Assembly: GCA_025054795.1 (NCBI GenBank)
Contig: JANWZU010000197.1
Span: 1-12,992, forward strand
Source: Candidatus Caldarchaeum sp.
Lineage (GTDB): Archaea; Thermoproteota; Nitrososphaeria_A; Caldarchaeales; Caldarchaeaceae
Length of the DNA stretch: 12,992 nucleotides
Reading direction: 5' to 3'
The notes under the pieces were generated by a model. It saw only the letters and a program-made list of their open reading frames with translations, was not told the origin of the DNA and did not search any database. Position numbers and translations under genes: made by a program. Positions 1 to 6,704 of this stretch are shown here, one piece after another (positions within the stretch are counted from its first letter, which is position 1; each line of letters begins with the position of its first letter).

Positions 1-250
1 CCTCGTCTACGTCGACAGATGGGTAGTATCTTATCCCACCTTTGTAAGGGCCTCTTGCGTTGGAGTGCTGAACCCTAACCCCTGTAAAGACCTTTAGGGA
101 GCCGCTGTCCATCCTGACGGGGATTGATACAACAACAACCCGCTTGGGTGTTTTAAGAACTTCGTGGATGCCCGGGTCAAGGTTGAGATGCTCAGCAGCA
201 TCACGGACAGACTGCAAAACGTTGTTTAAAAAATCACGACCGGCGCTCAC
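1..250 (-). CDS. gdhA: Glutamate dehydrogenase, N-terminal part (gene runs off left edge)
   Basis: This is the first 83 codons of a Glu/Leu/Phe/Val-type glutamate dehydrogenase, which interconverts glutamate and 2-oxoglutarate plus ammonia using NAD(P) in the cytoplasm. Reading leftward from a GTG at 250, the protein starts VSAGRDFLNN, has the helical segment with LDPGIHEVLKTPKR, the strand VVVVSIPVRMDSGS, then VFTGVRVQHSNARGPYKGG and IRYYPSVDVDE. The ARGPYKGGIR block is the conserved N-terminal substrate-domain signature of the family. Numbering and catalytic residues further on lie outside the window. GTG at 250 is preferred over an in-frame TTG at 265 because a TATA-like box at 273-281 lies about 27 bp before the GTG, which fits a leaderless transcript; an in-frame TGA lies a few codons upstream of the TTG. 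The gene is divergent from the phosphoribosyltransferase gene. Family assignment is firm; cofactor preference cannot be read from this fragment. Confidence 0.93.
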   Translation of the reverse strand, partial: MSAGRDFLNNVLQSVRDAAEHLNLDPGIHEVLKTPKRVVVVSIPVRMDSGSLKVFTGVRVQHSNARGPYKGGIRYYPSVDVDE

Positions 251-272
251 ATACTTGATTAGCAAAAGTCGT

Positions 273-281
273 CATAAATAC
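273..281 (-). promoter_or_regulatory. TATA box of the glutamate dehydrogenase gene
   Basis: On the minus strand the sequence reads GTATTTATG, a good archaeal TATA element. Its centre is about 27 bp upstream of the GTG start at 250, so transcription would begin at or next to the start codon. Inferred from spacing only. Confidence 0.55.
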
Positions 282-308
282 ATTTCAACCCGGGAGGCCG
301 GTATTTAT
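274..308. repeat. Inverted repeat of a TATA-like octamer between divergent genes
   Basis: ATAAATAC at 274-281 and GTATTTAT at 301-308 are perfect 8-bp reverse complements separated by 19 bp. The left arm is the gdh TATA box; the right arm is the same sequence facing the phosphoribosyltransferase gene. The two arms may be back-to-back TATA boxes, or the repeat may bind a symmetric regulator. The repeat is directly visible; its role is inference. Confidence 0.5.
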
Positions 309-342
309 CTTGGGGTTGATTTAGAGCTGAGGCCAGAGAATG

Positions 343-353
343 TTTAATTAAAA
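343..353 (+). promoter_or_regulatory. Candidate TATA box for the phosphoribosyltransferase gene
   Basis: TTTAATTAAAA is centred about 21 bp before the ATG at 369 and 30 bp before the alternative in-frame ATG at 378. The expected initiation point, about 26 bp downstream, falls between the two, so the start choice stays open. A second TATA-like box at 301-308 would give a leader of about 40 nt instead. Confidence 0.45.
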
Positions 354-368
354 TTCAGCCGGTTAAGT

Positions 369-971
369 ATGTGTTATATGGAGATAAAAGTCGTCGGCGA
401 CAGGCGGTTTCTGCTTCTGAGCTGGGATGATGTTGAGAAGTTCGTCGACCGTGTTGACGCATTAATCGCTGCAGACAGCTACGGAGTTGACACCATCGTC
501 GGAGTTCTCAGAGGCGGGATGGTTGTGGCTAACCTTCTTTCAGACCTCCTAGGAGTCAGAGAGATATACGTCGTCGGCTGTAAATCTTACACGGACACTC
601 GCAGGGAGGAGCTTATGGTTTACCACGACCTCGAGCTTAGAGACCTGTCGAAACGCAACATACTGCTCGTAGACGACGTGGCTGACACAGGCTCAACGCT
701 TGAAGTCGCAGTCAACAGGGTTCTGAAGCCGAGAAAACCCAACGCTGTCAAAACCGCAACCCTGCTCGTCAAGCCATGGAGCCGTGTAAAGCCCGACTAC
801 GTCGCCGAATCAACCGACGCTTGGATTGTTTTTCCCTGGGAGAGGATGGAAACCGTGAAAGCAGTCGCAAAGCTTTTCGTAGAAAAATACGGAGTCAGCG
901 GAGCGGTGAAGGAGCTGACCGCCATCTCGAGGCTCGGCGAAGATACGGTTGCCTCTTTGGTCAAAGACTAA
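369..971 (+). CDS. Purine/xanthine-type phosphoribosyltransferase
   Basis: A 200-residue type I phosphoribosyltransferase, expected to attach the ribose-5-phosphate of PRPP to a purine base (guanine, hypoxanthine or xanthine) in cytoplasmic salvage. The PRPP-binding loop is clear at about residues 98-111, ILLVDDVADTGSTL, with the acidic pair D102-D103 and the TGST phosphate loop. An N-terminal GVLRGGMVVA segment (45-54) supplies the pyrophosphate-binding part, and WIVFPWE (152-158) resembles the base-stacking C-terminal hood of archaeal Gpt/Hpt-like enzymes. The start could be ATG 369 or ATG 378, which would give MEIKVVGDRR; promoter spacing does not settle it. The methylthiotransferase gene follows after 32 nt on the same strand, so the two may be co-transcribed. 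Exact base specificity is not readable, and a regulatory rather than salvage role is possible for this broad archaeal family. Confidence 0.88.
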   Translation: MCYMEIKVVGDRRFLLLSWDDVEKFVDRVDALIAADSYGVDTIVGVLRGGMVVANLLSDLLGVREIYVVGCKSYTDTRREELMVYHDLELRDLSKRNILLVDDVADTGSTLEVAVNRVLKPRKPNAVKTATLLVKPWSRVKPDYVAESTDAWIVFPWERMETVKAVAKLFVEKYGVSGAVKELTAISRLGEDTVASLVKD

Positions 972-997
972 TTATGTCGTATTCCACGAAAATCTAA

Positions 998-1003
998 GGG
1001 AGG
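998..1003 (+). promoter_or_regulatory. Shine-Dalgarno-like GGGAGG with no spacer
   Basis: GGGAGG abuts the methylthiotransferase ATG at 1004. A functional site normally sits 5-8 nt upstream, yet no alternative in-frame start lies nearby: TAA is two codons upstream and no ATG, GTG or TTG follows within about ten codons. It may be a fortuitous match, or initiation here may tolerate the geometry. Confidence 0.3.
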
Positions 1004-2266
1004 ATGGGCGGAAGAGTCTACGCCGAGGTCTACGGCTGCTCAGCCAACCAAGCCGACGGCGAAATGGCCTTAGGGCTGTTGAAAACCAGCGGATACGAGC
1101 TTGTAAGCAGCCCGGACAAAGCCGACTACGTTGTCCTAGTCACCTGTGCGGTCAAGAAGCCCACGGCCGACAGGATGATTCACCGAGTCAAGCGGTTTTC
1201 TAAAATGGGCGGTAGGCTCGTCGTCGCTGGGTGCATGGCCTCAGGGGAGGCCGAGAGGGTAAGGCGGGCTGCTCCCGAAGCCGTTTTGGTGCCTCCGAAA
1301 CAGGTTGTGGGCATAGTTGACTTTATTCAAGGGAGGGCTGTTGAAGGCCGCTGGATCAAGGCCGGCTTGCCTAGGGTTAGACGCAACCCAGTCGTGGCAA
1401 TCATACCTGTATCTGAGGGCTGTCGCTGGAGTAAATGCAGCTTCTGCATTGTTCCCAACACAAGGCCGGGCTATGAAAGCTACCCCGTTAGAATGATAGT
1501 GGACGAGGTGCGGCGAAGCCTTCTGGAGGGGTGCCGGGAGGTTTGGCTTACAAGCCAAGACATGGGGAGCTACGGAACAGAGTCGGGTCGCAACCTTCTC
1601 CCCCAGCTTCTGGAAGCCGTCAACAACGTCGAGGGCCGTTTCTACGTCCGTGTGGGGATGATGAACCCAATCTACCTCAACCCCATTCTAAATCAGCTGG
1701 TCGACGCATACCTAGGCGCCAAGATGTTCAAGTTTCTCCACCTACCGGTCCAGTCAGGCTCGGACAAGGTGCTCAAGCACATGAACCGTGGCCACACCTC
1801 TCAGATGTTCCTCAGGATAGTTGAAAAGTTCCGTGAGAAAATCCCGGAAACCACTCTGGCGACCGACATCATCGTGGGATATCCAACGGAGGAGGGTGAA
1901 GACTTTGAGCAGACGCTCAAGCTTGTCGAGAGGGTGAAACCCAGCGTCGTCAACATCTCACGCTACTTCCCACGCCCAGACACACCTGCCGAAAACCTCA
2001 AGCAGCTGAAGCCTGAAGTGGTGGCACGCCGGGTTGCGGCGCTGAAACAGCTTGTGGAGGAGGTTCAGTTAGAAAACAACGAGAGATGGCTGGGCTGGTA
2101 TGGGCCTGCTTTGGTTGACGAAGTGGGGAAGAATGGGCTGATGGTTGCGAGAAACCACGCATACAGGCCAATCGTTTTGGACACGAGGAAAAACCTACTC
2201 GGACAGTTCGTCGAGGTCGAGGTCGTCGGAGCTGAGAAAACATACCTCAGAGGCAGGCTGATGTAA
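1004..2266 (+). CDS. tRNA-t6A methylthiotransferase, CDKAL1/MiaB family, with atypical cluster motif
   Basis: A 420-residue radical-SAM methylthiotransferase of the archaeal/eukaryotic e-MtaB (CDKAL1) type, which adds a methylthio group to t6A37 of tRNAs to stabilise codon-anticodon pairing. Domain order is standard: an N-terminal UPF0004 domain with three cluster cysteines (C12 in VYGCSANQAD, C48 in VLVTCAV, C77 in VVAGCMA), a radical-SAM core from about 130, and a C-terminal TRAM domain from about 360 to 420. The oddity is the SAM-cluster motif: C140-RWSK-C145-SF-C148, i.e. CX4CX2C instead of the usual CX3CX2C. I checked this in the DNA at 1421-1447. IVPNTRPG after the cluster, LTSQDMGSYG and LHLPVQSGSD are otherwise typical. 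The ATG at 1004 directly follows a TAA in frame, and a GGGAGG lies right against it with no spacer. The gene ends one base from the convergent cupredoxin gene. Confidence 0.9.
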   Translation: MGGRVYAEVYGCSANQADGEMALGLLKTSGYELVSSPDKADYVVLVTCAVKKPTADRMIHRVKRFSKMGGRLVVAGCMASGEAERVRRAAPEAVLVPPKQVVGIVDFIQGRAVEGRWIKAGLPRVRRNPVVAIIPVSEGCRWSKCSFCIVPNTRPGYESYPVRMIVDEVRRSLLEGCREVWLTSQDMGSYGTESGRNLLPQLLEAVNNVEGRFYVRVGMMNPIYLNPILNQLVDAYLGAKMFKFLHLPVQSGSDKVLKHMNRGHTSQMFLRIVEKFREKIPETTLATDIIVGYPTEEGEDFEQTLKLVERVKPSVVNISRYFPRPDTPAENLKQLKPEVVARRVAALKQLVEEVQLENNERWLGWYGPALVDEVGKNGLMVARNHAYRPIVLDTRKNLLGQFVEVEVVGAEKTYLRGRLM

Positions 2267-2267
2267 G

Positions 2268-2891
2268 CTAGCCCGCAGCCGCCGGCATAGGCCCTTCGAA
2301 AACCGTTACCGTGCCGACCATCCACGGATGAGGCGTGCAGTGGTAGGGATATATCCCGGCCCTAGCGAAGGTAAACACCCATCTCTCGTCGCGGCCGAAC
2401 AGCCCGGAGTCGAACAACCCTTGGTCTGAGGTCACTGTGTGGGCGACGTTGACGGTTTCAGCGTTAACCCAGATGACTGTGCTGTTGTACCCAGCCTGAA
2501 CTCTCACACTCGCGGGAGAGTATGTTTCAGTTGCGCTGGGGTCGAACGAGCCCGGGAGGATAACTATGGTGACGTTGAACGGCGTGGGGCCGACTGCTCC
2601 AACCTCCTCTATCTTCGTGAAAGGCCCTATCTGTAGGGCCGCTGAAACAAGCACGAACGAAACCAGCCCTATGCCCAACGTCGTCAGAACATAGGTCCTG
2701 CCGCTGCTCAGCTGAGGAAGCCCTCCTCTAAACAAGCCGATGGGGAGCATGATGACGCCTAAGGCCAGCATGAACCCGGAAAACTCAGCTAAAGGCCTCA
2801 TCGTCTCCGAAATTCCCGAGAACGGTATGAATATCCCGGCGACGCCCATAACTATGAAAAGCACCGAAACAGCTAGGACTGCGTCGTCCAT
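2268..2891 (-). CDS. Membrane-anchored blue-copper (cupredoxin) protein
   Basis: A 207-residue protein with three predicted membrane helices (about 3-22, 36-55 and 66-88) followed by an extracytoplasmic plastocyanin/halocyanin-like domain (about 100-200). The type-1 copper ligands are all visible: H151 in NVAHTVTS, then C185, H188 and M191 in YHCTPHPWMVG. The family carries single electrons between membrane redox complexes, so this is likely a membrane-tethered electron carrier on the outer face, consistent with aerobic or otherwise copper-dependent respiration. Most simple archaeal cupredoxins have one signal or anchor helix, so the three-helix N-terminus is less usual. The gene ends one base from the methylthiotransferase gene on the other strand and diverges from the F420H2:NADP oxidoreductase gene, another redox function. 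The ATG at 2891 is supported by a TATA box 26-27 bp upstream. Confidence 0.88.
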   Translation of the reverse strand: MDDAVLAVSVLFIVMGVAGIFIPFSGISETMRPLAEFSGFMLALGVIMLPIGLFRGGLPQLSSGRTYVLTTLGIGLVSFVLVSAALQIGPFTKIEEVGAVGPTPFNVTIVILPGSFDPSATETYSPASVRVQAGYNSTVIWVNAETVNVAHTVTSDQGLFDSGLFGRDERWVFTFARAGIYPYHCTPHPWMVGTVTVFEGPMPAAAG

Positions 2892-2913
2892 GGTTTTGAA
2901 ACATGAACGCCAA

Positions 2914-2921
2914 CTTTTATA
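2914..2921 (-). promoter_or_regulatory. TATA box of the cupredoxin gene
   Basis: The minus strand reads TATAAAAG, centred 26-27 bp upstream of the ATG at 2891. This predicts a leaderless mRNA starting at the initiation codon. Confidence 0.6.
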
Positions 2922-2985
2922 CTGTATCCGTGATGCCTCCTACATAGTAAGCTGGTTTATATTCTGATACCTGCGACTGCATGGA

Positions 2986-2994
2986 TTTAAATAA
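2986..2994 (+). promoter_or_regulatory. TATA box of the fno-pgm-DedA operon
   Basis: TTTAAATAA is centred 26 bp upstream of the ATG at 3016, again predicting leaderless transcription. It drives the first gene of a three-gene overlapping operon. Confidence 0.6.
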
Positions 2995-3000
2995 CTTTTA

Positions 3001-3014
3001 GCTGTTTCAACAGC
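3001..3014 (+). promoter_or_regulatory. Palindrome GCTGTT-TC-AACAGC at the transcription start, candidate operator
   Basis: A perfect 6-bp inverted repeat with a 2-bp spacer occupies the positions between the TATA box and the ATG at 3016. If transcription begins at the ATG, the palindrome covers about -15 to -2, where a bound repressor would block the polymerase. The symmetry is visible; the operator role is inference. Confidence 0.4.
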
Positions 3015-3015
3015 G

Positions 3016-3675
3016 ATGAAGGTTGCCGTAGTCGGCGGTACGGGCGACTTGGGTTTCGGGCTTGTGTTGAGGCTTGCAAAGGCAGGGGTTGCTGTTGCGA
3101 TTGGGTCGAGGAGTGCGGAGAGAGCTGCTCAAGCAGTTAGCAGAGTTTCGCATGTCCTCGGCGCTGCTGAGGTCTCAGGCTCTGTGAACCGTGAATCTGT
3201 CAAGGGCTGTAATGCCGCTTTCTTCACGATACCCTTCGAAGCAATTGCCGAGATAGCTGGCGACGTGGCCCCGGCGTTGGCAGAAGACTGTATAGCGGTT
3301 TCGTGCATAGTTTCGCCATCGGACAGCGGGACCTCATCAGCCGAGCTGCTAGCCAGCCACCTGCCCAAGCCAGCCAAAGTGGTCGCAGCCCTTCACACGG
3401 TCAGCGCATCGCTCATGCAGGACCTCGACAGTCCAGTCGAAGCGGACACATTCATCTTCGGAGACAACCCCGAAGACAAGAAGACAATAGCCAAGCTTCT
3501 ACGACTAGTCGAGGGGCTGCGCCCAGTCGACGGAGGAGGGTTGAGAGATTCAAGGTTCGGCGAGACGTTCACACGTTTTCTCATAGGCATAAACAAGAGG
3601 TACGGGCTGAGCCATGCGGGGTTCAGGGTGACGGGGTTGAGAGACGAGGACGTATGGAGGAGGTGGGGTTTCTGA
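3016..3675 (+). CDS. npdG: F420H2:NADP oxidoreductase
   Basis: A 219-residue NADPH-dependent F420 reductase (Fno/NpdG), which transfers hydride between the deazaflavin F420 and NADP in the cytoplasm. The N-terminal Rossmann fold begins MKVAVVGGTGDLGFGL, with the family's GGTGxLG dinucleotide loop (7-13) and the SR pair at 31-32, which fits binding of the NADP 2'-phosphate. Further family features are FFTIPFEAI, SCIVSP and a conserved VAALHTVSA segment near 124-133 in the F420-binding part, and FIFGDNPEDKK. Length matches the family (about 210-230). Its presence implies the host makes F420. It heads an operon: the phosphomannomutase start lies inside its last codons (22-nt overlap). A TATA box 26 bp upstream and a palindrome at the start site suggest a single regulated promoter for the operon. 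Confidence 0.9.
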   Translation: MKVAVVGGTGDLGFGLVLRLAKAGVAVAIGSRSAERAAQAVSRVSHVLGAAEVSGSVNRESVKGCNAAFFTIPFEAIAEIAGDVAPALAEDCIAVSCIVSPSDSGTSSAELLASHLPKPAKVVAALHTVSASLMQDLDSPVEADTFIFGDNPEDKKTIAKLLRLVEGLRPVDGGGLRDSRFGETFTRFLIGINKRYGLSHAGFRVTGLRDEDVWRRWGF

Positions 3676-5030
3676 AGCCTTCGCCCAACATATTCAGGGC
3701 CTACGACATCAGAGGAGTTTACGGCAGAGACATCGACGAGGAGGTTGCCTACAAGGTTGGGCGGGCTTTCGGGAGAATAGTGGGAGGGTTGACGATAGTC
3801 GGCAGAGACGTAAGAACCAGCGGCCCAAGCCTTGCGAAGGCTTTGAAGGATGGGTTGAAAGACTCGGGTGTTGATGTGCTGGATGCTGGAATGTGTACGA
3901 CTCCGGCATGCTACTTCGGCGCACGCCACTTCAAGACCAGCGGAGGAGTGATGATAACAGCCAGCCACAACCCCAAGGAATGGAACGGCTTCAAAATGTT
4001 CCTCGGAAACGGTGAGACAGTCTCCGAAGGAGCTGGAATGGAGACTGTGCGTGAAATGGTGTTGAACGAAGCCTACGGCCCACCTGCTCAGAAAAAAGGA
4101 GAAGTCTCCGAAGCAAACCTGATGAAAACCTACGCAGAGCATCTTTTGAAAATCTTCCCAAGAATGGATGGGCTCAAGGTTGCTGCGGACCTGAGCGACG
4201 GAGCCGCATCCCTAGTCTTTCCAGAAGTTCTCGAAAGACTCGGCGTTTGCTACGAAGTTCTGAACAACAACCCCGACGGATACTTCAGAGGACATGAGCC
4301 CGAGCCGACTGAGAAGAACATCGAGCCATTGAGAGGGCTGGTTGCTGAGAAGGGGTTTGACATGGGTGTGGCTTTCGACGGCGACGCCGACAGAGCGGTG
4401 TTCGTGGACGACGCTGGAAGAGTGTTGGGAGGCGACGTTGCAATGGCTGTTCTGCTCAAGACCGTCAAGTCCAAGGGCTACGTGGTCTACGACGTCAACT
4501 CCTCAACAGCGTTGAGGCAGGTTGCTGAGAGGCTCGGTTTTACGCCGCTTGAGTGGAAGGTCGGCCGGGCGTTCATTCAGCGGAAGGTCAGAGAGCTGGG
4601 CGCTGTGATGGGCGGGGAGAAAAGCAACCATCTCTACTTCGGCGAGCTTGAAGGAGACGACGACGCAGTCTACGCAGCGCTCAAAATGGCTGAGCTGATA
4701 CACAGAAGCCGACAGCCACTGTCATCCCACGTCAACGAAATCCCCTCCTATCCTACAACCCCTATTATCGTCTTCGAATGCCCAGACGAACACAAGTTCA
4801 GGGTCGTCGACAGAATAGGCGCGAGGCTTGAGCAGCTTGGTTTCAGGACAAACAGGCTGGACGGCGTGAAGGCCTACGCATCGGACGGCTGGATACTCGT
4901 CAGAGCATCGAACACCATGCCCCAAGTCAAGATGTCTGCCGAGGCGATGACCTTGGGGAGGCTTGAGGAGCTGAGGAGGCTTGGGGAGCGTTTAATAACC
5001 GATGAGATTACATCACTTGGGAGTCGTTGA
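3654..5030 (+). CDS. Phosphomannomutase/phosphoglucomutase
   Basis: A 458-residue alpha-D-phosphohexomutase that moves phosphate between C6 and C1 of mannose or glucose phosphate, feeding nucleotide-sugar and glycan synthesis. Four domains are recognisable: FRAYDIRGVYG at the N-terminus; the phosphoserine loop TASHNP with S104; the metal loop DGDADR (242-247); the sugar-binding loop GEKSNH (321-326); and the phosphate-binding loop RASNTMP (417-423). The last two differ from the common GE(M/x)SGH and RxS(G/N)TEP. The open frame extends back to 3303, but residues before 3654 are the other-frame shadow of the upstream gene and have no family similarity. ATG 3654 gives family length; GTG 3663 is an alternative. 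It overlaps the oxidoreductase gene by 22 nt, and the DedA start overlaps its TGA. Which hexose is preferred cannot be told from sequence. Confidence 0.92.
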   Translation: MEEVGFLKPSPNIFRAYDIRGVYGRDIDEEVAYKVGRAFGRIVGGLTIVGRDVRTSGPSLAKALKDGLKDSGVDVLDAGMCTTPACYFGARHFKTSGGVMITASHNPKEWNGFKMFLGNGETVSEGAGMETVREMVLNEAYGPPAQKKGEVSEANLMKTYAEHLLKIFPRMDGLKVAADLSDGAASLVFPEVLERLGVCYEVLNNNPDGYFRGHEPEPTEKNIEPLRGLVAEKGFDMGVAFDGDADRAVFVDDAGRVLGGDVAMAVLLKTVKSKGYVVYDVNSSTALRQVAERLGFTPLEWKVGRAFIQRKVRELGAVMGGEKSNHLYFGELEGDDDAVYAALKMAELIHRSRQPLSSHVNEIPSYPTTPIIVFECPDEHKFRVVDRIGARLEQLGFRTNRLDGVKAYASDGWILVRASNTMPQVKMSAEAMTLGRLEELRRLGERLITDEITSLGSR

Positions 5031-5671
5031 ACTGGTTTAGCGAGCTGGCCACGGCCTACGGCCCTGCTGGAGTTTTCGCCGTCGCCCTGCTGGGCAGCCT
5101 AGTGCCGTTCCTGCCCGTTCCCTACCTGTTCGTCGTCGTTCTGCTGAGCGAAACCGTCGACCCCCTCATCCTAGGCCTCGCTGCCGGTCTGGGAGGCTCT
5201 CTCGGAAAAATCACCTCCTACACGCTCGGCAGGCTGGGCTACCGCTTCCTAGGTCAGGAGAGCAAAAACAGGATGGATGCTTTGAGGGAGATCATCGGAA
5301 GATACGGCGAAGTGGGAGTGTTTGTTTTCGCACTAACCCCGCTGCCCGACGACGTCTACATCATTCCGGCCGGCATCATAAAGCTGAGCTTCACCCGCTT
5401 CCTCATAGCCAACACCTTGGGAAAGATCATCCTCTCCACAGCCGTGGCCTACCTCGGCCGCACATACTTCCACTACGCAACAATCTTCCTCGGAGAAGCC
5501 AACTGGACCTCGGTTGTTTTCGCAGTCGCCGCCATGACAGTCATAACCATAATCCTTCTACGGGTTGACTGGGAGCTTGCCCTCAAGGTGATGCGGGAGT
5601 CGGGCTGGCGTGGAGTTTTCAAAAACCTAGGTGCGTTGATAAACATGAGCCGTGGCAAGAAGCCCGGCTAA
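5027..5671 (+). CDS. DedA/VTT-domain (SNARE-associated Golgi type) membrane protein
   Basis: A 214-residue integral membrane protein of the DedA/VTT superfamily, whose characterised members act as lipid flippases or scramblases or in membrane homeostasis. Hydrophobic segments are at about 12-35, 43-62, 96-118, 125-145 and 160-177. The re-entrant-loop features are GLGGSLGKITSYTLGR (54-69) and the second loop FALTPLPDDVYIIPAG (100-115), which resembles the TPLPDD/E-containing variants (YqaA-like) rather than the classical FxRxxPG DedA loop. Translation starts at TTG 5027, inside the TGA of the mutase gene (TTGA overlap), with GGGAG just upstream, so it should be translationally coupled. Operon context with a sugar-phosphate mutase hints at a role in lipid-linked glycan or phospholipid transport, but this is only inference. 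Its TAA overlaps the end of the convergent amidase pseudogene. Confidence 0.82.
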   Translation: MNWFSELATAYGPAGVFAVALLGSLVPFLPVPYLFVVVLLSETVDPLILGLAAGLGGSLGKITSYTLGRLGYRFLGQESKNRMDALREIIGRYGEVGVFVFALTPLPDDVYIIPAGIIKLSFTRFLIANTLGKIILSTAVAYLGRTYFHYATIFLGEANWTSVVFAVAAMTVITIILLRVDWELALKVMRESGWRGVFKNLGALINMSRGKKPG

Positions 5672-6692
5672 AACCTCTGCATCGCTTGATGCGCCAGCCG
5701 GAGAACCCGAGACTCGTCGAAAAGCCTTCCAGCTATCTGAACACCTACGGGAAGCCCATTAGAGTCGAGGCCAGCTGGGATTGAGACGGCTGGAAGACCG
5801 GCCAGGTTGAAGAGAAGCGTGTAGGCTGTCAGCTTCATGTACTGCTCGAATCCAGCTTCCTCGGCTTCGCTTATCTTCAAGGCTGTTGTAGGCGTCGTTG
5901 GGCATACGAAGCCGTGATGTTTCTCGAGCATCTTTAAAATCTCCCTCCTAGCTTCATGCCTCCTCTCCAAAGCTTTCAGGTAGTCGATGGCTGAAAAACT
6001 CCTTCCAACCCTGATGGCATTCCTAACTGCTGGTCCGCAGTCTTTCTCGTTCTGTCTGAGCAACTCGTCGTGGACTGCAGCCGCCTCGCTGAACATGACG
6101 GGCTTGACACAGTCGTCGAAAAGGCTTGCATGTCTGAAGCGCTCCGTCTCCACCGCCACGCCTAAGCTCTCAAGAACTCTGACGAAATCTCTGAACCTCG
6201 CCTCGACTTCACGGCTGCAGCCGAGCCTCCGCTGGAGCCTCCGGCCGTGTACTGATGGTTGTGGGGGTTGCGAACATGACCGAGGTGCGGGTTCACACCG
6301 GCCACGCCTAGGGAGAGCTCGTCTTGGTTGTTTGTCCCGACCAAGATGGCTCCCGCATCTCTCAGCCTCTTAACGACTGTCGAGCTGTAGCTTGGAACAT
6401 GGTTTGTGAAAAGCTTCGACCCGGCTGTACAGCGCACGTTCTCGATGGCGAATACATCCTTAACCGAGACCGGGACGCCGTGCAGAGGGCCCCGATACAT
6501 GCCGGCCTTAATCTACTCCTCAGCCTCAGCCGCCTGCCTCAAAGCCTCCTCCCGCAAAACAGTCACGAAACAGTTGAGCGAAGCGTTCTCGACATCTATT
6601 TTCTCCAAGCAGAAGACCGCCAGCTCGTTCGGCTTGAGCTCTCCCGTCCTGATTTTGGCGGCTGCGGTCTCTAAAGAAAGCACGTTTAACAT
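5668..6692 (-). pseudogene. Amidase-signature family (GatA-like) gene, broken
   Basis: The remnant of an amidase of the GatA/FAAH signature family, which normally hydrolyses amides or acts in Gln-dependent tRNA amidation with a Lys-Ser-Ser triad. Reading leftward from ATG 6692, 59 codons end at an in-frame TAG (6513-6515), and the same frame continues with the conserved GPLHGVPVSVKDVF (triad lysine) and GGSSGGSAAAV (second serine). At about 6205-6212 the match breaks off and resumes in another frame with EARFRDFVRVLESLG, leading into a normal C-terminal domain (FVCPTTPTTA, FNLAGLPAVSIPAG, LPVGVQIAGR) ending with TAG at 5668-5670. About 130 residues are missing relative to the usual length near 470, including the DTGGSIR segment carrying the nucleophile. 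A stop plus a frame-shifting deletion makes function very unlikely. GTG 6683 may have been the original start, since it lies 26 bp from the shared TATA box. Confidence 0.88.
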
Positions 6693-6704
6693 TCTGGCTC
6701 CGCC

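Noticed and set aside
144..347. Plus-strand open frame in the gdh upstream region
   Set aside because: It runs antisense through the gdh start and its promoter; the minus-strand translation matches glutamate dehydrogenase.
3303..3653. N-terminal extension of the hexomutase reading frame to 3303
   Set aside because: These 117 codons lie in another frame over the F420H2:NADP oxidoreductase gene, are arginine/serine rich, and show no family similarity; the known fold starts just after 3654.
3393..4142. Minus-strand open frame of 249 codons
   Set aside because: It lies opposite the oxidoreductase and hexomutase genes, has low-complexity composition, and spans two unrelated genes; it is a shadow of GC-rich coding on the other strand.
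5668..6500. Two separate small amidase genes (5668-6159 and 6162-6500)
   Set aside because: Both are pieces of one amidase-signature gene; conserved sequence extends beyond each apparent start, and neither piece has a complete catalytic core.
6513..6515. TAG in the amidase as pyrrolysine or programmed readthrough
   Set aside because: TAG ends intact genes here (cupredoxin, YchF-type GTPase, hydrate dehydratase), and the same amidase gene also carries a frame-shifting deletion of its active site, so decay explains it better.
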